Assembly: GCA_043821485.1 (NCBI GenBank)
Contig: JBDRCU010000037.1
Span: 1 to 64,000, forward strand
Origin: JBDRCU01 sp043821485
Lineage (GTDB): Bacteria > Patescibacteriota > Minisyncoccia > 2-02-FULL-40-12 > IGHO2-01-FULL-4-A
Length of the DNA stretch: 64,000 nt
Direction of reading: 5' to 3'
Both the position numbers and the translations under genes were made by a program. This document shows positions 53,827-61,941 of the stretch, in pieces (the stretch's first letter is position 1; each line of letters opens with the position of its first letter). The notes beneath the pieces were generated by a model, which was given only the letters and a program-made list of their open reading frames with translations, did no database searches and was not told where the DNA came from.

Positions 53827-54282
53827 TTATATTTGTTGTTCTATTTTACTAATTTTATCTATTCGTCTTTTGTGACGTTCTTGATTACTAAACTCCGTAT
53901 CCAACCATAGCTTTATCATAGCCTTTGCATTTTCTTCGTCAAGGAACCCTGCACCAAGGGATAATACATTTGCATCATTATCTTCACGAGAAAGCCTAAT
54001 CAAATCTGCATCACCTCCATAATATACGACTGCGCGTACGTTTTTATACTTATTTGCAACTATAGCTTCTGCCTGACCACTCCTGCCAAGTACAATGCCT
54101 TTGCTATTAACAGGGTCTTCTGAAACCCTAACTCCCACTAAAGATACAAAATCTGGATAATCATCATCTTTGTCATAACTATCAGGCCCCATGTCTTCAA
54201 ATCCAAAACGCCACTCAGTGAGCCATTCTTTAATCTTTGCCTTCAATTCATAACCTCTATGGTCAGATGCTAAATAGATCAT
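53827..54282 (-). CDS. rpiB: RpiB/LacAB-family sugar-phosphate isomerase
   Basis: 151 residues. LASDHRGYELKAKIKEWL at the N-terminus and GIVLGRSGQAEAIVANKYKNVRAV (in place of the usual CGSGxGxxIAANK). The catalytic-base cysteine of the classical CGTGIG loop is absent (VLGRSG), as in some actinobacterial/LacAB-like members. Overlaps trxB by 4 bp. Likely converts R5P and Ru5P. Confidence 0.85.
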   Translation of the reverse strand: MIYLASDHRGYELKAKIKEWLTEWRFGFEDMGPDSYDKDDDYPDFVSLVGVRVSEDPVNSKGIVLGRSGQAEAIVANKYKNVRAVVYYGGDADLIRLSREDNDANVLSLGAGFLDEENAKAMIKLWLDTEFSNQERHKRRIDKISKIEQQI

Positions 54283-55271
54283 GACTCTAGTTTATTCAAA
54301 TATGAGACTGCTGACAATAGGGCTGTTGTTCCTTGCCCAACTGCTATAGCTATTTGATTATATGGAATGTTTGTAACATCTCCTGCAGCATAAAGCCCTG
54401 ACACATTGGTCTCACCCGCCATATTTACAATAATTTGTTTAAAATTGTCTTTTTCTGTATCTTCTGGCACTAAATCAGAATTAGGAATCATTCCTATGTG
54501 AACAAATATACCCTCAACATCGAGTGTCTGCTCAATGCCTGCTTCGTCGGTATATTTAAGCCCTGTGACAAAGTCAGTTCCCATAATTTCAGTAGTCTTT
54601 GCACTGTATATGACTGTTACATTTTTCTTTGATCTTAAATTATTAATCAACATCTGATCTCCTTTAAACTTTGGATTTTTATTAATCACATAAACTTTCT
54701 CTGCGATTCCCGAAAGCATAAGCCCTGATTCAAGCGCGGAATTACCTCCACCAACTGTTGCTACAGTTTTACCGGTAAATAGCGGACCATCGCAGGTCGT
54801 GCAATAACTAACTCCTTTATTTCTAAACTCTTTTTCACCAGGCATTCCAAGCTGACGCGGATGTACGCCAGTTGCTACAATAACTGTCTTAGCAAGATAA
54901 CCACATTTAGGCGCACCGTTAGTCGCCGGATCAATACGTTCAGAAGCCATCTTTGATTCTTTGCCTTTGCCTGGAGTTATACAGAACAATCCATCTTCTT
55001 GCTTGACTATATGAGCTACTTCAACACCTTCTTCAATATCGACATTGTAATGTCTAAGGTGTTCCTTAAATTTCATAGTCAACTCAACACCGTCGATCTT
55101 CGTAAAACCGGGATAATTTCCTATCTCTCCTGATACTACTACTTCTCCTCCAAAATCTTTTGTAATTATTTTAAAGTTAAGACCCCGTCTTGCGGCGTAT
55201 ATTCCTGCAGCTGTTGCAGCTGCCGATCCTCCGACAATAAGGAGGTCTAGAGGTTTACTATTTTGATCCAT
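54279..55271 (-). CDS. trxB: Thioredoxin reductase
   Basis: 330 residues. FAD motif VGGSAAATAAGIYAARRG, redox-active CTTC in SYCTTCDGPLF, NADPH motif VGGGNSALESG and C-terminal YAAGDVTN. Low-molecular-weight TrxR type. First gene of trxB-rpiB-rpe-pfkB. The predicted -10 (TGATATACT) ends six bases before ATG, so leaderless. Confidence 0.95.
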   Translation of the reverse strand: MDQNSKPLDLLIVGGSAAATAAGIYAARRGLNFKIITKDFGGEVVVSGEIGNYPGFTKIDGVELTMKFKEHLRHYNVDIEEGVEVAHIVKQEDGLFCITPGKGKESKMASERIDPATNGAPKCGYLAKTVIVATGVHPRQLGMPGEKEFRNKGVSYCTTCDGPLFTGKTVATVGGGNSALESGLMLSGIAEKVYVINKNPKFKGDQMLINNLRSKKNVTVIYSAKTTEIMGTDFVTGLKYTDEAGIEQTLDVEGIFVHIGMIPNSDLVPEDTEKDNFKQIIVNMAGETNVSGLYAAGDVTNIPYNQIAIAVGQGTTALLSAVSYLNKLES

Positions 55272-55272
55272 A

Positions 55273-55289
55273 ATTATAGTATATCATTA
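55273..55289. promoter_or_regulatory. Overlapping divergent -10 boxes of trxB and the O-mannosyltransferase
   Basis: Minus strand: TATACT at 55283-55278, with TGA extension, six bases before trxB ATG 55271. Plus strand: TATAGT at 55275-55280, nine bases before GTG 55290. The two -10 boxes share three base pairs, so RNA polymerase could not bind both at once. Confidence 0.5.
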
Positions 55290-56711
55290 GTGCCAAATCT
55301 TCTAAAACAATTAAAAGAATCTCCTTATCTATCGATACTGTCCATAATATTCTTGAGTCTCCTCACTCATTTTCTATTTTTCAGCCATCCAGGCCAAGTG
55401 GTATTCGATGAAGTTCACTTCGGCCGTTTTGTAACAGGCTACTTCACTCATGAATACTTTTTTGACATTCATCCCCCGCTTGGCAAACTCCTTATAGCTG
55501 GCATGGGCTATATTGCTGGCTTTAAACCGGGCATAAGCTTTGAAACGATTGGCAATGCTTTTCCAGATAACACTTATGTCTGGCTCCGATTGCTTCCATC
55601 TCTTGCCGGAGCTCTTATCGCCCCTGTCATATACCTATTGCTTCGTGAGCTTAAATTTTCCAAAGCCATGTCATGGCTCGCAGGCATATTGATTGTATTC
55701 GAAAGCGCTCTATTAGTACAATCCCGATTCATGCTGCTCGATGCATTCCTGCTTCTGTTTGGATTTGTCGCCTTTCTTCTATATGCACGATTCCATAATA
55801 CAGATAAACTGCGCTATCTTATTGGAGCATTCATATTCGCAGGATTATCCTTGTCTATCAAGTGGACAGGTCTGACATTTCTTGGCGTTATTGGATTGAT
55901 TGAAATAATTAAAATTCTCAAAAACTTCACTTGGCAAAAATTCTGGCGTTTGTTTGGCGTAACTGCATTAGCCCTCATCATATACTTCTCATTTTTTGTT
56001 ATACATTTTCATCTATTATACAAATCCGGCCAAGGAGATGCATTTAGTTCTTCTGAATTCCAAAAAACGCTTCAAGACAGCAACTACGAGAACGATAATA
56101 CCATTGATAACTGGAATAGCAATCCAATAACAAAAGATCTTAAAAAATTTATAGAGCTAAACTCGACAATGCTTGGATCAAATTCCGGACTCAATGCAAC
56201 TCATCCATATTCAAGCAAATGGTATACTTGGCCATTCATGCAGAGACCAATGTTTTACTGGAGCGACTTTACTTCTGCAGATCAAGCACCCGACGAGAAG
56301 GATCACAACGATCGAATCTATCTAATCGGCAACCCTGTCATTTGGTGGGGATCAACTTTTGCAATGCTATATTTTATCCTTATTGCTCTGTCTGAACTTC
56401 CTTCAGTTCTTCTCAAAAAGAAAAAGACAGACAAATTCATGTGGATATTGATTGGCGTATATATAGCCAGCCTGCTTCCATTTATCGGAGTCTCACGAGT
56501 ATTATTTTTGTATCATTACTTCACCTCACTAATCCTAGCCATCATTGCTCTTGCTTATCTTCTAGACAATTTACCGAACAAAAAACGGATTATTATTCCG
56601 TTCCTTGCTTTATCTATAGCTGCATTCATATTCTTCTCCCCTATCATATACGGCCTGACAATCCCTGAATGGCTGTATAATCTTCAAGCTTGGTTCCCAA
56701 GCTGGAGGTAA
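55290..56711 (+). CDS. Protein O-mannosyltransferase-like glycosyltransferase (GT39)
   Basis: 473 residues from GTG 55290 (TTG 55263 is also in frame but lies within the promoter). Multi-helix membrane enzyme with the PMT signature VVFDEVHFGRFVTGYF (catalytic DE) and DIHPPLGKLLIAGMGYIAG, plus the extracytoplasmic loop YSSKWYTWPFMQRPMFYW. Transfers mannose from a polyprenyl-phosphate carrier to secreted proteins. Acceptors could include Pro-Thr-rich surface proteins in this window. Confidence 0.93.
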   Translation: MPNLLKQLKESPYLSILSIIFLSLLTHFLFFSHPGQVVFDEVHFGRFVTGYFTHEYFFDIHPPLGKLLIAGMGYIAGFKPGISFETIGNAFPDNTYVWLRLLPSLAGALIAPVIYLLLRELKFSKAMSWLAGILIVFESALLVQSRFMLLDAFLLLFGFVAFLLYARFHNTDKLRYLIGAFIFAGLSLSIKWTGLTFLGVIGLIEIIKILKNFTWQKFWRLFGVTALALIIYFSFFVIHFHLLYKSGQGDAFSSSEFQKTLQDSNYENDNTIDNWNSNPITKDLKKFIELNSTMLGSNSGLNATHPYSSKWYTWPFMQRPMFYWSDFTSADQAPDEKDHNDRIYLIGNPVIWWGSTFAMLYFILIALSELPSVLLKKKKTDKFMWILIGVYIASLLPFIGVSRVLFLYHYFTSLILAIIALAYLLDNLPNKKRIIIPFLALSIAAFIFFSPIIYGLTIPEWLYNLQAWFPSWR

Positions 56712-56721
56712 ATATCCGAAT

Positions 56722-57339
56722 CTACAGCTTTATTTCTCTTACCTTAAGATACAGCTCTTCAGCACGCTCCCAGTCAAAATTATTCCAGAATACTTCAATG
56801 TAGGCTTTTCGATCTGCACCGAAATCCATGAAGTAAGCATGTTCGTAGACATCTAAGACTATAACCGGAATTGCTCCCCATACTCCTCCTTGATTATGCG
56901 AGTCACCATTATACTGCATAATCTTCCCTCGTCTTGGATCCCATGCAAGTACTGCCCAGCCACGAGATGCCATTGCACATTCAGTCATATATTTAATTCC
57001 ATCTTTAACGCTTCCCCATTTTTCCTCTATTGCTTTTGACAATTCTGGAGCTTTATTTGAATCACCATCTCCTCCTAATACATCGAAATACCATTCATGC
57101 AGATACATACCATTAACAGAAAAAGTCTCTGCCTGCTTTAATGCGCGGAGTTCACTATATGTTTGATTGCCTTGAGCCTCTCCGCTTATTAGTTTGTCGC
57201 GTAGCTTTCCAAGACCACTCCATACTTCTTCTGCTTTCTCAACATAACCAACATAAAGTTTGTCATGATGCGTCTCAATTGTTTCCTTAGAAATTCCCTT
57301 GAGAGAATCTTTATCGAATTTTAATGGTTTAGGTTCCAT
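56722..57339 (-). CDS. Iron/manganese superoxide dismutase
   Basis: 205 residues. Metal ligands visible in ETHHDKLYVGYV, NGMYLHEWYFDVLGG and VLDVYEHAYFMDFG (His, His, Asp, His), in the family order. Differences such as GGVWGAIPVI make metal preference uncertain. 18 bp after the glutaredoxin-like gene; together an oxidative-stress pair, close to trxB. Confidence 0.95.
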   Translation of the reverse strand: MEPKPLKFDKDSLKGISKETIETHHDKLYVGYVEKAEEVWSGLGKLRDKLISGEAQGNQTYSELRALKQAETFSVNGMYLHEWYFDVLGGDGDSNKAPELSKAIEEKWGSVKDGIKYMTECAMASRGWAVLAWDPRRGKIMQYNGDSHNQGGVWGAIPVIVLDVYEHAYFMDFGADRKAYIEVFWNNFDWERAEELYLKVREIKL

Positions 57340-57357
57340 TTTAAATATTGCACTGCC

Positions 57358-57645
57358 CTAATTAGGTATTTTCTCTGTCATATCTCCGGATAATAATTTT
57401 TCTATCATGACTTTGTCAAAACCAATAACATATTGATCTCCTATCTGAATTACTGGCACGCCCATTTGATGCGTATTGTCGAACATCTCCTGACGTTTCT
57501 CAGCATCAACTGCTACATCATACTCCTCATACTTAATATTATTTTCCTTAAAGTATTCTTTTGCCATTTTACAATATCCGCAAGCAGGCGTTGTGTAAAT
57601 TGCCACTTTCTTTGCACCATTTGATGCCTTGTTTGTATTTGTCAT
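57358..57645 (-). CDS. Glutaredoxin-like protein
   Basis: 95 residues, thioredoxin fold with active-site CGYC in YTTPACGYCKMAKEYF, cis-proline in MGVPVIQIGDQYVIGFD. Probably reduced by thioredoxin reductase (NrdH-like) or glutathione-like thiols. First gene of a two-gene unit with SOD. Confidence 0.93.
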   Translation of the reverse strand: MTNTNKASNGAKKVAIYTTPACGYCKMAKEYFKENNIKYEEYDVAVDAEKRQEMFDNTHQMGVPVIQIGDQYVIGFDKVMIEKLLSGDMTEKIPN

Positions 57646-57792
57646 TTTCTTATTATTAATTATTGATATATAGATGCCTTATTAAGACTACTAATCCCCT
57701 GTTTGGGTTGCAGGAGTTTGTATCTCAACTATTTTTATTATATCATACTCGTCAATCTCTCTAATATTTAAATGTGGTATAATCTAGACACT

Positions 57793-58233
57793 ATGGGATT
57801 CTTACTAAAAACAGCGTTATTTATCGTAATAGTAGTACTCGTAGGAGGATATATCTCCTACAATTATGACGATCTGAAACAAAAAACAACGGAGTTTATT
57901 AATCCGGCAATTAAGGAAGACAGGCTTTTGACCGAGCTTATGGATGGCCTAGAGGGCCTCGGAGCGGATATAGCAGGGCTTGATCTCTCTGGCGAATCTT
58001 CTGAAATACGGGATGTATTAGAACGCAGTCAACAACTAATAGCAGAATCGGAAGCAAAGATCGTAGAAGTTAAAGGAATAAACGATAAAAAGATATCAAC
58101 GATCAGTTCAGGCATAGGACGAATAAACGATCTCATCAGAAAACCTATTGAAATCTTCACAGACCCCGCACCAGCAGCATCATTCTCATATGAAACGGAT
58201 GACGGCGAATATACTTGCGAATTAAATCAGTAA
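57793..58233 (+). CDS. Single-pass membrane protein, unknown function
   Basis: 146 residues from ATG 57793. The frame opens at 57772 but those codons contain the extended -10 TGGTATAAT (57775-57783), so the second ATG is the real start. One N-terminal helix (LKTALFIVIVVLVGGYISY), then an acidic helical domain with coiled-coil character (SSEIRDVLERSQQLIAESEAKIVEV) and a cysteine near the end. No family recognised. Confidence 0.75.
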   Translation: MGFLLKTALFIVIVVLVGGYISYNYDDLKQKTTEFINPAIKEDRLLTELMDGLEGLGADIAGLDLSGESSEIRDVLERSQQLIAESEAKIVEVKGINDKKISTISSGIGRINDLIRKPIEIFTDPAPAASFSYETDDGEYTCELNQ

Positions 58234-58256
58234 TCAAAACGAAAACGCCGCTCGAC

Positions 58257-58279
58257 AGTGCGAGTTTTGTTTTCGCACT
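58257..58279 (-). terminator. Terminator of the deaminase-like gene
   Basis: AGTGCGA / TCGCACT stem with a nine-base loop, then a GC-rich spacer and CGTTTTCGTTTTG on the minus strand. A second small hairpin ACGAC / GTCGT (58286-58297) precedes it. Confidence 0.55.
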
Positions 58280-58313
58280 ACCTTACGACGTGTCGTGGTA
58301 CATGTTTTTCCTC

Positions 58314-58853
58314 CTATCCCTGGAAGGTTTCAGTTGCCGCGCCATTGGCATTGGGCCAGCGGCGCTTGAAAAGTATCGGAACGAGGATCCTGACGGGGAC
58401 CTTATGTAAGGCACCCTCCAGCCACAGGATTACCTTGAGTCCTGGGAAGAAGTGATTCAGACGCTCACAGCAAGTCTGACACAAGTTGGCGACATGGATA
58501 TCTCCAGTCTGCTTCTTTCTGTGAACTGTCACCAACGTTACCGGTTTCCCGTTCCTCTTAGCAGCACAGTGCATGAGCCCCACTTCGGCACAGCTCGAGG
58601 ACTGACCTATGGGAGTATCGAGTTGGAGACCATCGAACTCATTGCCCTGGCTGTCGACGCTAAGCGCGTACAGCTGGTGAAAGCCATGCTGGTAATATCC
58701 CTCCAGTGCAGCCTTGGCCCGTTCGACAAGTCTCTCATCTTCCCTGGTCATCGGCTCTTCAAACTTCAGAATCATCTGGACGTGTGCACTGTGGCATATC
58801 GTTTCCAGCTTTTGCCACTCTTCTTGGTCTGGTTTGTCGGGTTTCTCGCCCAT
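58314..58853 (-). CDS. Divergent cytidine-deaminase-fold protein
   Basis: 179 residues from ATG 58853; GGGAG six bases upstream fixes the start. The zinc signature of the CDA superfamily is present: SSCAEVGLM (C88-A-E90, catalytic Glu) and LCQTCCERL (C125, C128), separated by 34 residues, with the strand YALSVDSQGNEFDG before it as in cytidine and blasticidin-S deaminases. The PC of the usual PCxxC is LC. A long helical N-terminal extension and a basic C-terminal tail are unusual. Substrate unknown: free nucleoside, antibiotic, or nucleic acid. Single-gene unit with a perfect -35 promoter and a terminator. Confidence 0.8.
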   Translation of the reverse strand: MGEKPDKPDQEEWQKLETICHSAHVQMILKFEEPMTREDERLVERAKAALEGYYQHGFHQLYALSVDSQGNEFDGLQLDTPIGQSSSCAEVGLMHCAAKRNGKPVTLVTVHRKKQTGDIHVANLCQTCCERLNHFFPGLKVILWLEGALHKVPVRILVPILFKRRWPNANGAATETFQG

Positions 58854-58888
58854 CGGGTTCTCCCTTCTTCTAAATCCTGAGTTCCACG

Positions 58889-58917
58889 ACAATAACAGAC
58901 TATGATTTAAATGTCAA
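58889..58917 (-). promoter_or_regulatory. Promoter of the deaminase-like gene
   Basis: TTGACA (58917-58912, perfect), 17-bp spacer, TATTGT (58894-58889); about 35 bases of leader before the ATG, containing the SD. Confidence 0.7.
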
Positions 58918-58933
58918 ATCTACTTAATTCTAT

Positions 58934-59698
58934 TTATTCAAATGAAATCGAGTTTATTATGGTTTCTATAGGCTCTTCTCTGTCTTGTTGTGAAATTACA
59001 AAAGTATAATCCGGACCAGAAACTAATATCAGTCTCACAGCAGAACAATTCCAATAATCGGAGCGCATGATTACCTGATATGCATCTTTATTACTAAAAT
59101 TTATATACCCCTCAGAGATAACACAATCACTAGGTATGGGTTTCCCCTGTTTATTAATCATAAAATCCCTCCATTCTGTCAGGTTTATTTTCCAGTCATA
59201 AATATCAATAGGCTCTTCGTTGTTTTCTATATATCCCTCTGGATAACAGATTGAAAATCCAAATCTTTCACTGACTTCTTTAATCCAGTCATTCGGACAA
59301 GACGACATAAACTTGTTAGCTGCTTCTATTGAGACACTCTCATCTAACGAGCCTCCTCCCCTACCCCCAGCCAAAGGTTGAACAGACATGAATACATCTC
59401 CGTTTTCATCAAGGCCTACTTCGCTTCCCATAATTTGTATTTCTTGATCATCAGTAATATCTAAAGTAGATTCCGATATGGACTTTGGATAAAATCCAGC
59501 CACAAGCAATACTAGGATACCAAAAGCAAATGCGTATTTAAAAGCATGGTTCCAAGAAAATGAACTTGGATGCGCCACCACCGCATCTTCTTCCGGCAAA
59601 GATTCCAACATCTTAATCATTGCCTCTTTCGAAGGCTTTGCTTCCCTATATCTTTTCAGAGAATCCCTTATTAATTTTTCTGCTTTTTCATCATTCAT
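58934..59698 (-). CDS. Probable membrane-bound anti-sigma factor
   Basis: 254 residues: cytoplasmic helical N-terminus (about 50 residues, EKLIRDSLKRYREAKPSKEA), one membrane helix (YAFAFGILVLLVAGFYP) and an extracytoplasmic domain with several cysteines. It overlaps the ECF sigma gene by 8 bp, the normal arrangement of sigma/anti-sigma pairs. No zinc ZAS motif (HxxxCxxC) is visible in the N-terminus, so the assignment rests on topology and context. Confidence 0.75.
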   Translation of the reverse strand: MNDEKAEKLIRDSLKRYREAKPSKEAMIKMLESLPEEDAVVAHPSSFSWNHAFKYAFAFGILVLLVAGFYPKSISESTLDITDDQEIQIMGSEVGLDENGDVFMSVQPLAGGRGGGSLDESVSIEAANKFMSSCPNDWIKEVSERFGFSICYPEGYIENNEEPIDIYDWKINLTEWRDFMINKQGKPIPSDCVISEGYINFSNKDAYQVIMRSDYWNCSAVRLILVSGPDYTFVISQQDREEPIETIINSISFE

Positions 59699-60257
59699 GA
59701 TTTTGTTCTAATTTTTCTTTTAATTTCTTTATTGCTCTTGATTGTAATTGCCTTATTGCATCTTCTTTCTTCCCTGTTATCTCTGCTATCTCCTTATTTG
59801 ATAAATCATTCACAAACTTCAATGTTATAATTTCTTTCTGCTCATCAGTTAATCCCTCAATGCATTCCATTACAGTACGAATCTCATCTTTTTTAATTAA
59901 TTCTAAATTTAATCCATCGCTCGAATCCGGAATATTTTGCATCATACTTTCTGGTTCTTCAAAAAGCATTTCTTTCTTCTTCTTCCAACCGTCAATCACA
60001 GTATTGCGTGCAATTGTAAAAAAATATGCCAATGGATCACTGCTAGTCTCTCTGAATCTGTCAATTGCCTTGAAAGCTTTTACAAAAACAATCTGCACGA
60101 TATCCTCTGATTCTTCTTTGCTCCGTACTCTGTGATAAACATAACGATAAATCGGCGTGAAATATATGTCATACAAAATCCCAAATGCCTGGCTATCGCC
60201 TGCTTTTGCCTTCAGAATCAATTGTTTCGGATCTTCGTTTCCATTACCACTGGTCAT
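59691..60257 (-). CDS. ECF-type RNA polymerase sigma factor
   Basis: 188 residues. Region 2 (FGILYDIYFTPIYRYVYHRV, then EESEDIVQIVFVKAFKAIDRF, YFFTIARNTVIDGWKKKK) and region 4 (LTDEQKEIITLKFVNDLSNKEIAEITGKKEDAIRQLQSRAIKKL). Controls a small regulon, perhaps including itself. TATAAT ends six bases before the ATG, so the mRNA is predicted leaderless. Confidence 0.95.
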   Translation of the reverse strand: MTSGNGNEDPKQLILKAKAGDSQAFGILYDIYFTPIYRYVYHRVRSKEESEDIVQIVFVKAFKAIDRFRETSSDPLAYFFTIARNTVIDGWKKKKEMLFEEPESMMQNIPDSSDGLNLELIKKDEIRTVMECIEGLTDEQKEIITLKFVNDLSNKEIAEITGKKEDAIRQLQSRAIKKLKEKLEQNHE

Positions 60258-60263
60258 ATAACG

Positions 60264-60269
60264 ATTATA
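60264..60269 (-). promoter_or_regulatory. -10 box of the ECF sigma gene, six bases before ATG
   Basis: TATAAT (60269-60264), then CGTTAT, then ATG 60257 on the minus strand. No good -35 is seen, consistent with an alternative or weak promoter. Confidence 0.5.
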
Positions 60270-60351
60270 CTATAAATGTTGTGATTCGGAGTATATTCGA
60301 TTGTTTAATATTGTCAAAATGTTATAATGGAGGGGTGTTTAAACAGTATAT

Positions 60352-61350
60352 ATGAAATATCCGCAAAGAGTACAGTTTCCAAAAGGGAAACAAAAAGAAT
60401 TCCTATTTAATATAAAGAGAGTTCTCAAATGGGATACAAATGAGATTGCGAATTTAGTAGGATTATCTACTCGTACTATACGTGACTGGCAAAGAGAAAA
60501 ACTACTCATGTCATTACCAGCATTTAATAAGCTACTGAATGAATCTGGTATCCCTAAACCCAAAGGAATCAAAATCAGAGATCCATTTTGGTATACACAA
60601 GATGGAGGCATGAGAGGATATATAGCTTTAATAAAAAAGTACGGTCATTTCCCCAAAAATGAGAAAAAGCGAAAAGAGAAGTGGTATGAATGGTGGAATA
60701 CCAAAGGCAAATACAGTCATCCACTTACAGTCTCCTCCCCCATCTCCCGACCTAGAAAATCTAAGGATCTAGCTGAGATGACCGGTATACTCCTAGGTGA
60801 TGGTGGTATAACAAAAAACCAAGTTATTGTCACTTTAAATTGCAGAGATGACAAAGAATACTCAGAATACGTATATACACTAATGCAGAAATTATTTGGG
60901 GTGACTCCAAGTGTATATAGGCAGGAAGAAGCTTCTGTTAATAAGATAGCGATATCCCGCGTCCAACTTGTAAAATACTGTGTAGAAAACTTGGGATTGG
61001 TTATCGGTGATAAAATAAGACAGCAAATAGATATACCCAAATGGGTTAAAGCTAATCAGAAATACAGCATCGCATGTCTTAGAGGCCTAGTAGATACAGA
61101 CGGTTCTATATTCCTGGAATGTCATAAAATAAAAGGAAAGAAGTATTGTTATCAACGCTTGAATTTCACTAGTCTTTCTGAGCCATTGCGGAAATCAGTT
61201 TTTAAGATATATACAAAATTAGGATTAACTCCAAAATTAAGAAACAACAGATCCGTACAGATTGAAAAAAAGGAAGAAATAGCGTACTATTTCCGTACAG
61301 TAGACACAAGTAATCCTAAACATCGTAGACGCTTTGGAGGAGTCGGATAG
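60352..61350 (+). CDS. LAGLIDADG homing endonuclease
   Basis: 332 residues, free-standing. Two LAGLIDADG motifs: LAEMTGILLGDGG (residues 140-152) and CLRGLVDTDGSI (242-253), each with its catalytic acidic residue. A helix-turn-helix (EIANLVGLSTRTIRDWQREK, 31-50) precedes the first. It is not inside an intein or a visible intron. The last five codons overlap the first 15 bases of the tRNA-Ser gene on the same strand. A TATAAT lies 38 bases before the ATG. Confidence 0.92.
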   Translation: MKYPQRVQFPKGKQKEFLFNIKRVLKWDTNEIANLVGLSTRTIRDWQREKLLMSLPAFNKLLNESGIPKPKGIKIRDPFWYTQDGGMRGYIALIKKYGHFPKNEKKRKEKWYEWWNTKGKYSHPLTVSSPISRPRKSKDLAEMTGILLGDGGITKNQVIVTLNCRDDKEYSEYVYTLMQKLFGVTPSVYRQEEASVNKIAISRVQLVKYCVENLGLVIGDKIRQQIDIPKWVKANQKYSIACLRGLVDTDGSIFLECHKIKGKKYCYQRLNFTSLSEPLRKSVFKIYTKLGLTPKLRNNRSVQIEKKEEIAYYFRTVDTSNPKHRRRFGGVG

Positions 61351-61419
61351 TGGTTTATTCCAGCTGATTTGAAATCAGCCGGCCGCAAGGCCTCGTGGGT
61401 TCGAATCCCACCTCCTCCG
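61336..61419 (+). tRNA. tRNA-Ser, anticodon TGA
   Basis: Acceptor GGAGGAG / CTCCTCC, anticodon stem GCTGA / TCAGC with loop TTTGAAA (anticodon TGA), class II variable arm (CGGCCGCAAGGCC), T-arm GTGGG / CCCAC with TTCGAAT. CCA is not encoded (next bases CAT). Structure is intact with no intron. The 5' end overlaps the endonuclease ORF; the IS element starts 5-6 bases after its 3' end. Confidence 0.93.
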
Positions 61420-61503
61420 CATGTTGATCTGTACCCCATAAAGTGGACACGGGGTATGGTCTATATGTTTTCTTTTGTTAACATTAATCATTAACAAAAG
61501 AAT

Positions 61504-61941
61504 ATGAGAACAATATATTCAAGCGAGGAAATCGCCAAGTTAAAACAAAATCCATGTGTATTTAATTGCACAGAAAGGTTGATCAATTACACCTACGAGT
61601 TCAAGAAGCGCGCATTAAAATTGCATGCACAAGGAGTAAGTGCGAGGGAGATATGGAAGCGATCGGGCTTCGATGTCGATAAATGGAAAAAGCATTACTT
61701 CAAAGGAACTCTCCGTGATTGGAAGAAGATCGTAGAGAAAAATGGGGTCGAAGGGTTATTAAAACCTGATGGTATACAATTCGACAGAGGACCGAACAAG
61801 ACTGACAAAGACAAATTAAAACGTCTGGAACTTCAGGTTAGATATCTTGAAGCAGAAAACGATTTTTTAGCCAAACTCCGGGCCAAAAGAGCGGAGTCAA
61901 ACTCAGGCCGTGTGAGAAATACAGAATCATCAAAGAATTAA
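61504..61941 (+). CDS. IS3-family transposase OrfA
   Basis: 145 residues: helix-turn-helix (YEFKKRALKLHAQGVSAREIWKRSG) and a C-terminal leucine-zipper-like coil (KLKRLELQVRYLEAENDFLAKL). DNA-binding subunit; can be extended into OrfAB by the frameshift site at 61863. Confidence 0.88.
   Translation: MRTIYSSEEIAKLKQNPCVFNCTERLINYTYEFKKRALKLHAQGVSAREIWKRSGFDVDKWKKHYFKGTLRDWKKIVEKNGVEGLLKPDGIQFDRGPNKTDKDKLKRLELQVRYLEAENDFLAKLRAKRAESNSGRVRNTESSKN

Noticed and set aside
58274..58294. Six-codon ORF with SD GGAGG after the deaminase-like gene
   Set aside because: Far too short, and it overlaps the terminator region; chance SD-ATG pairing is likely.
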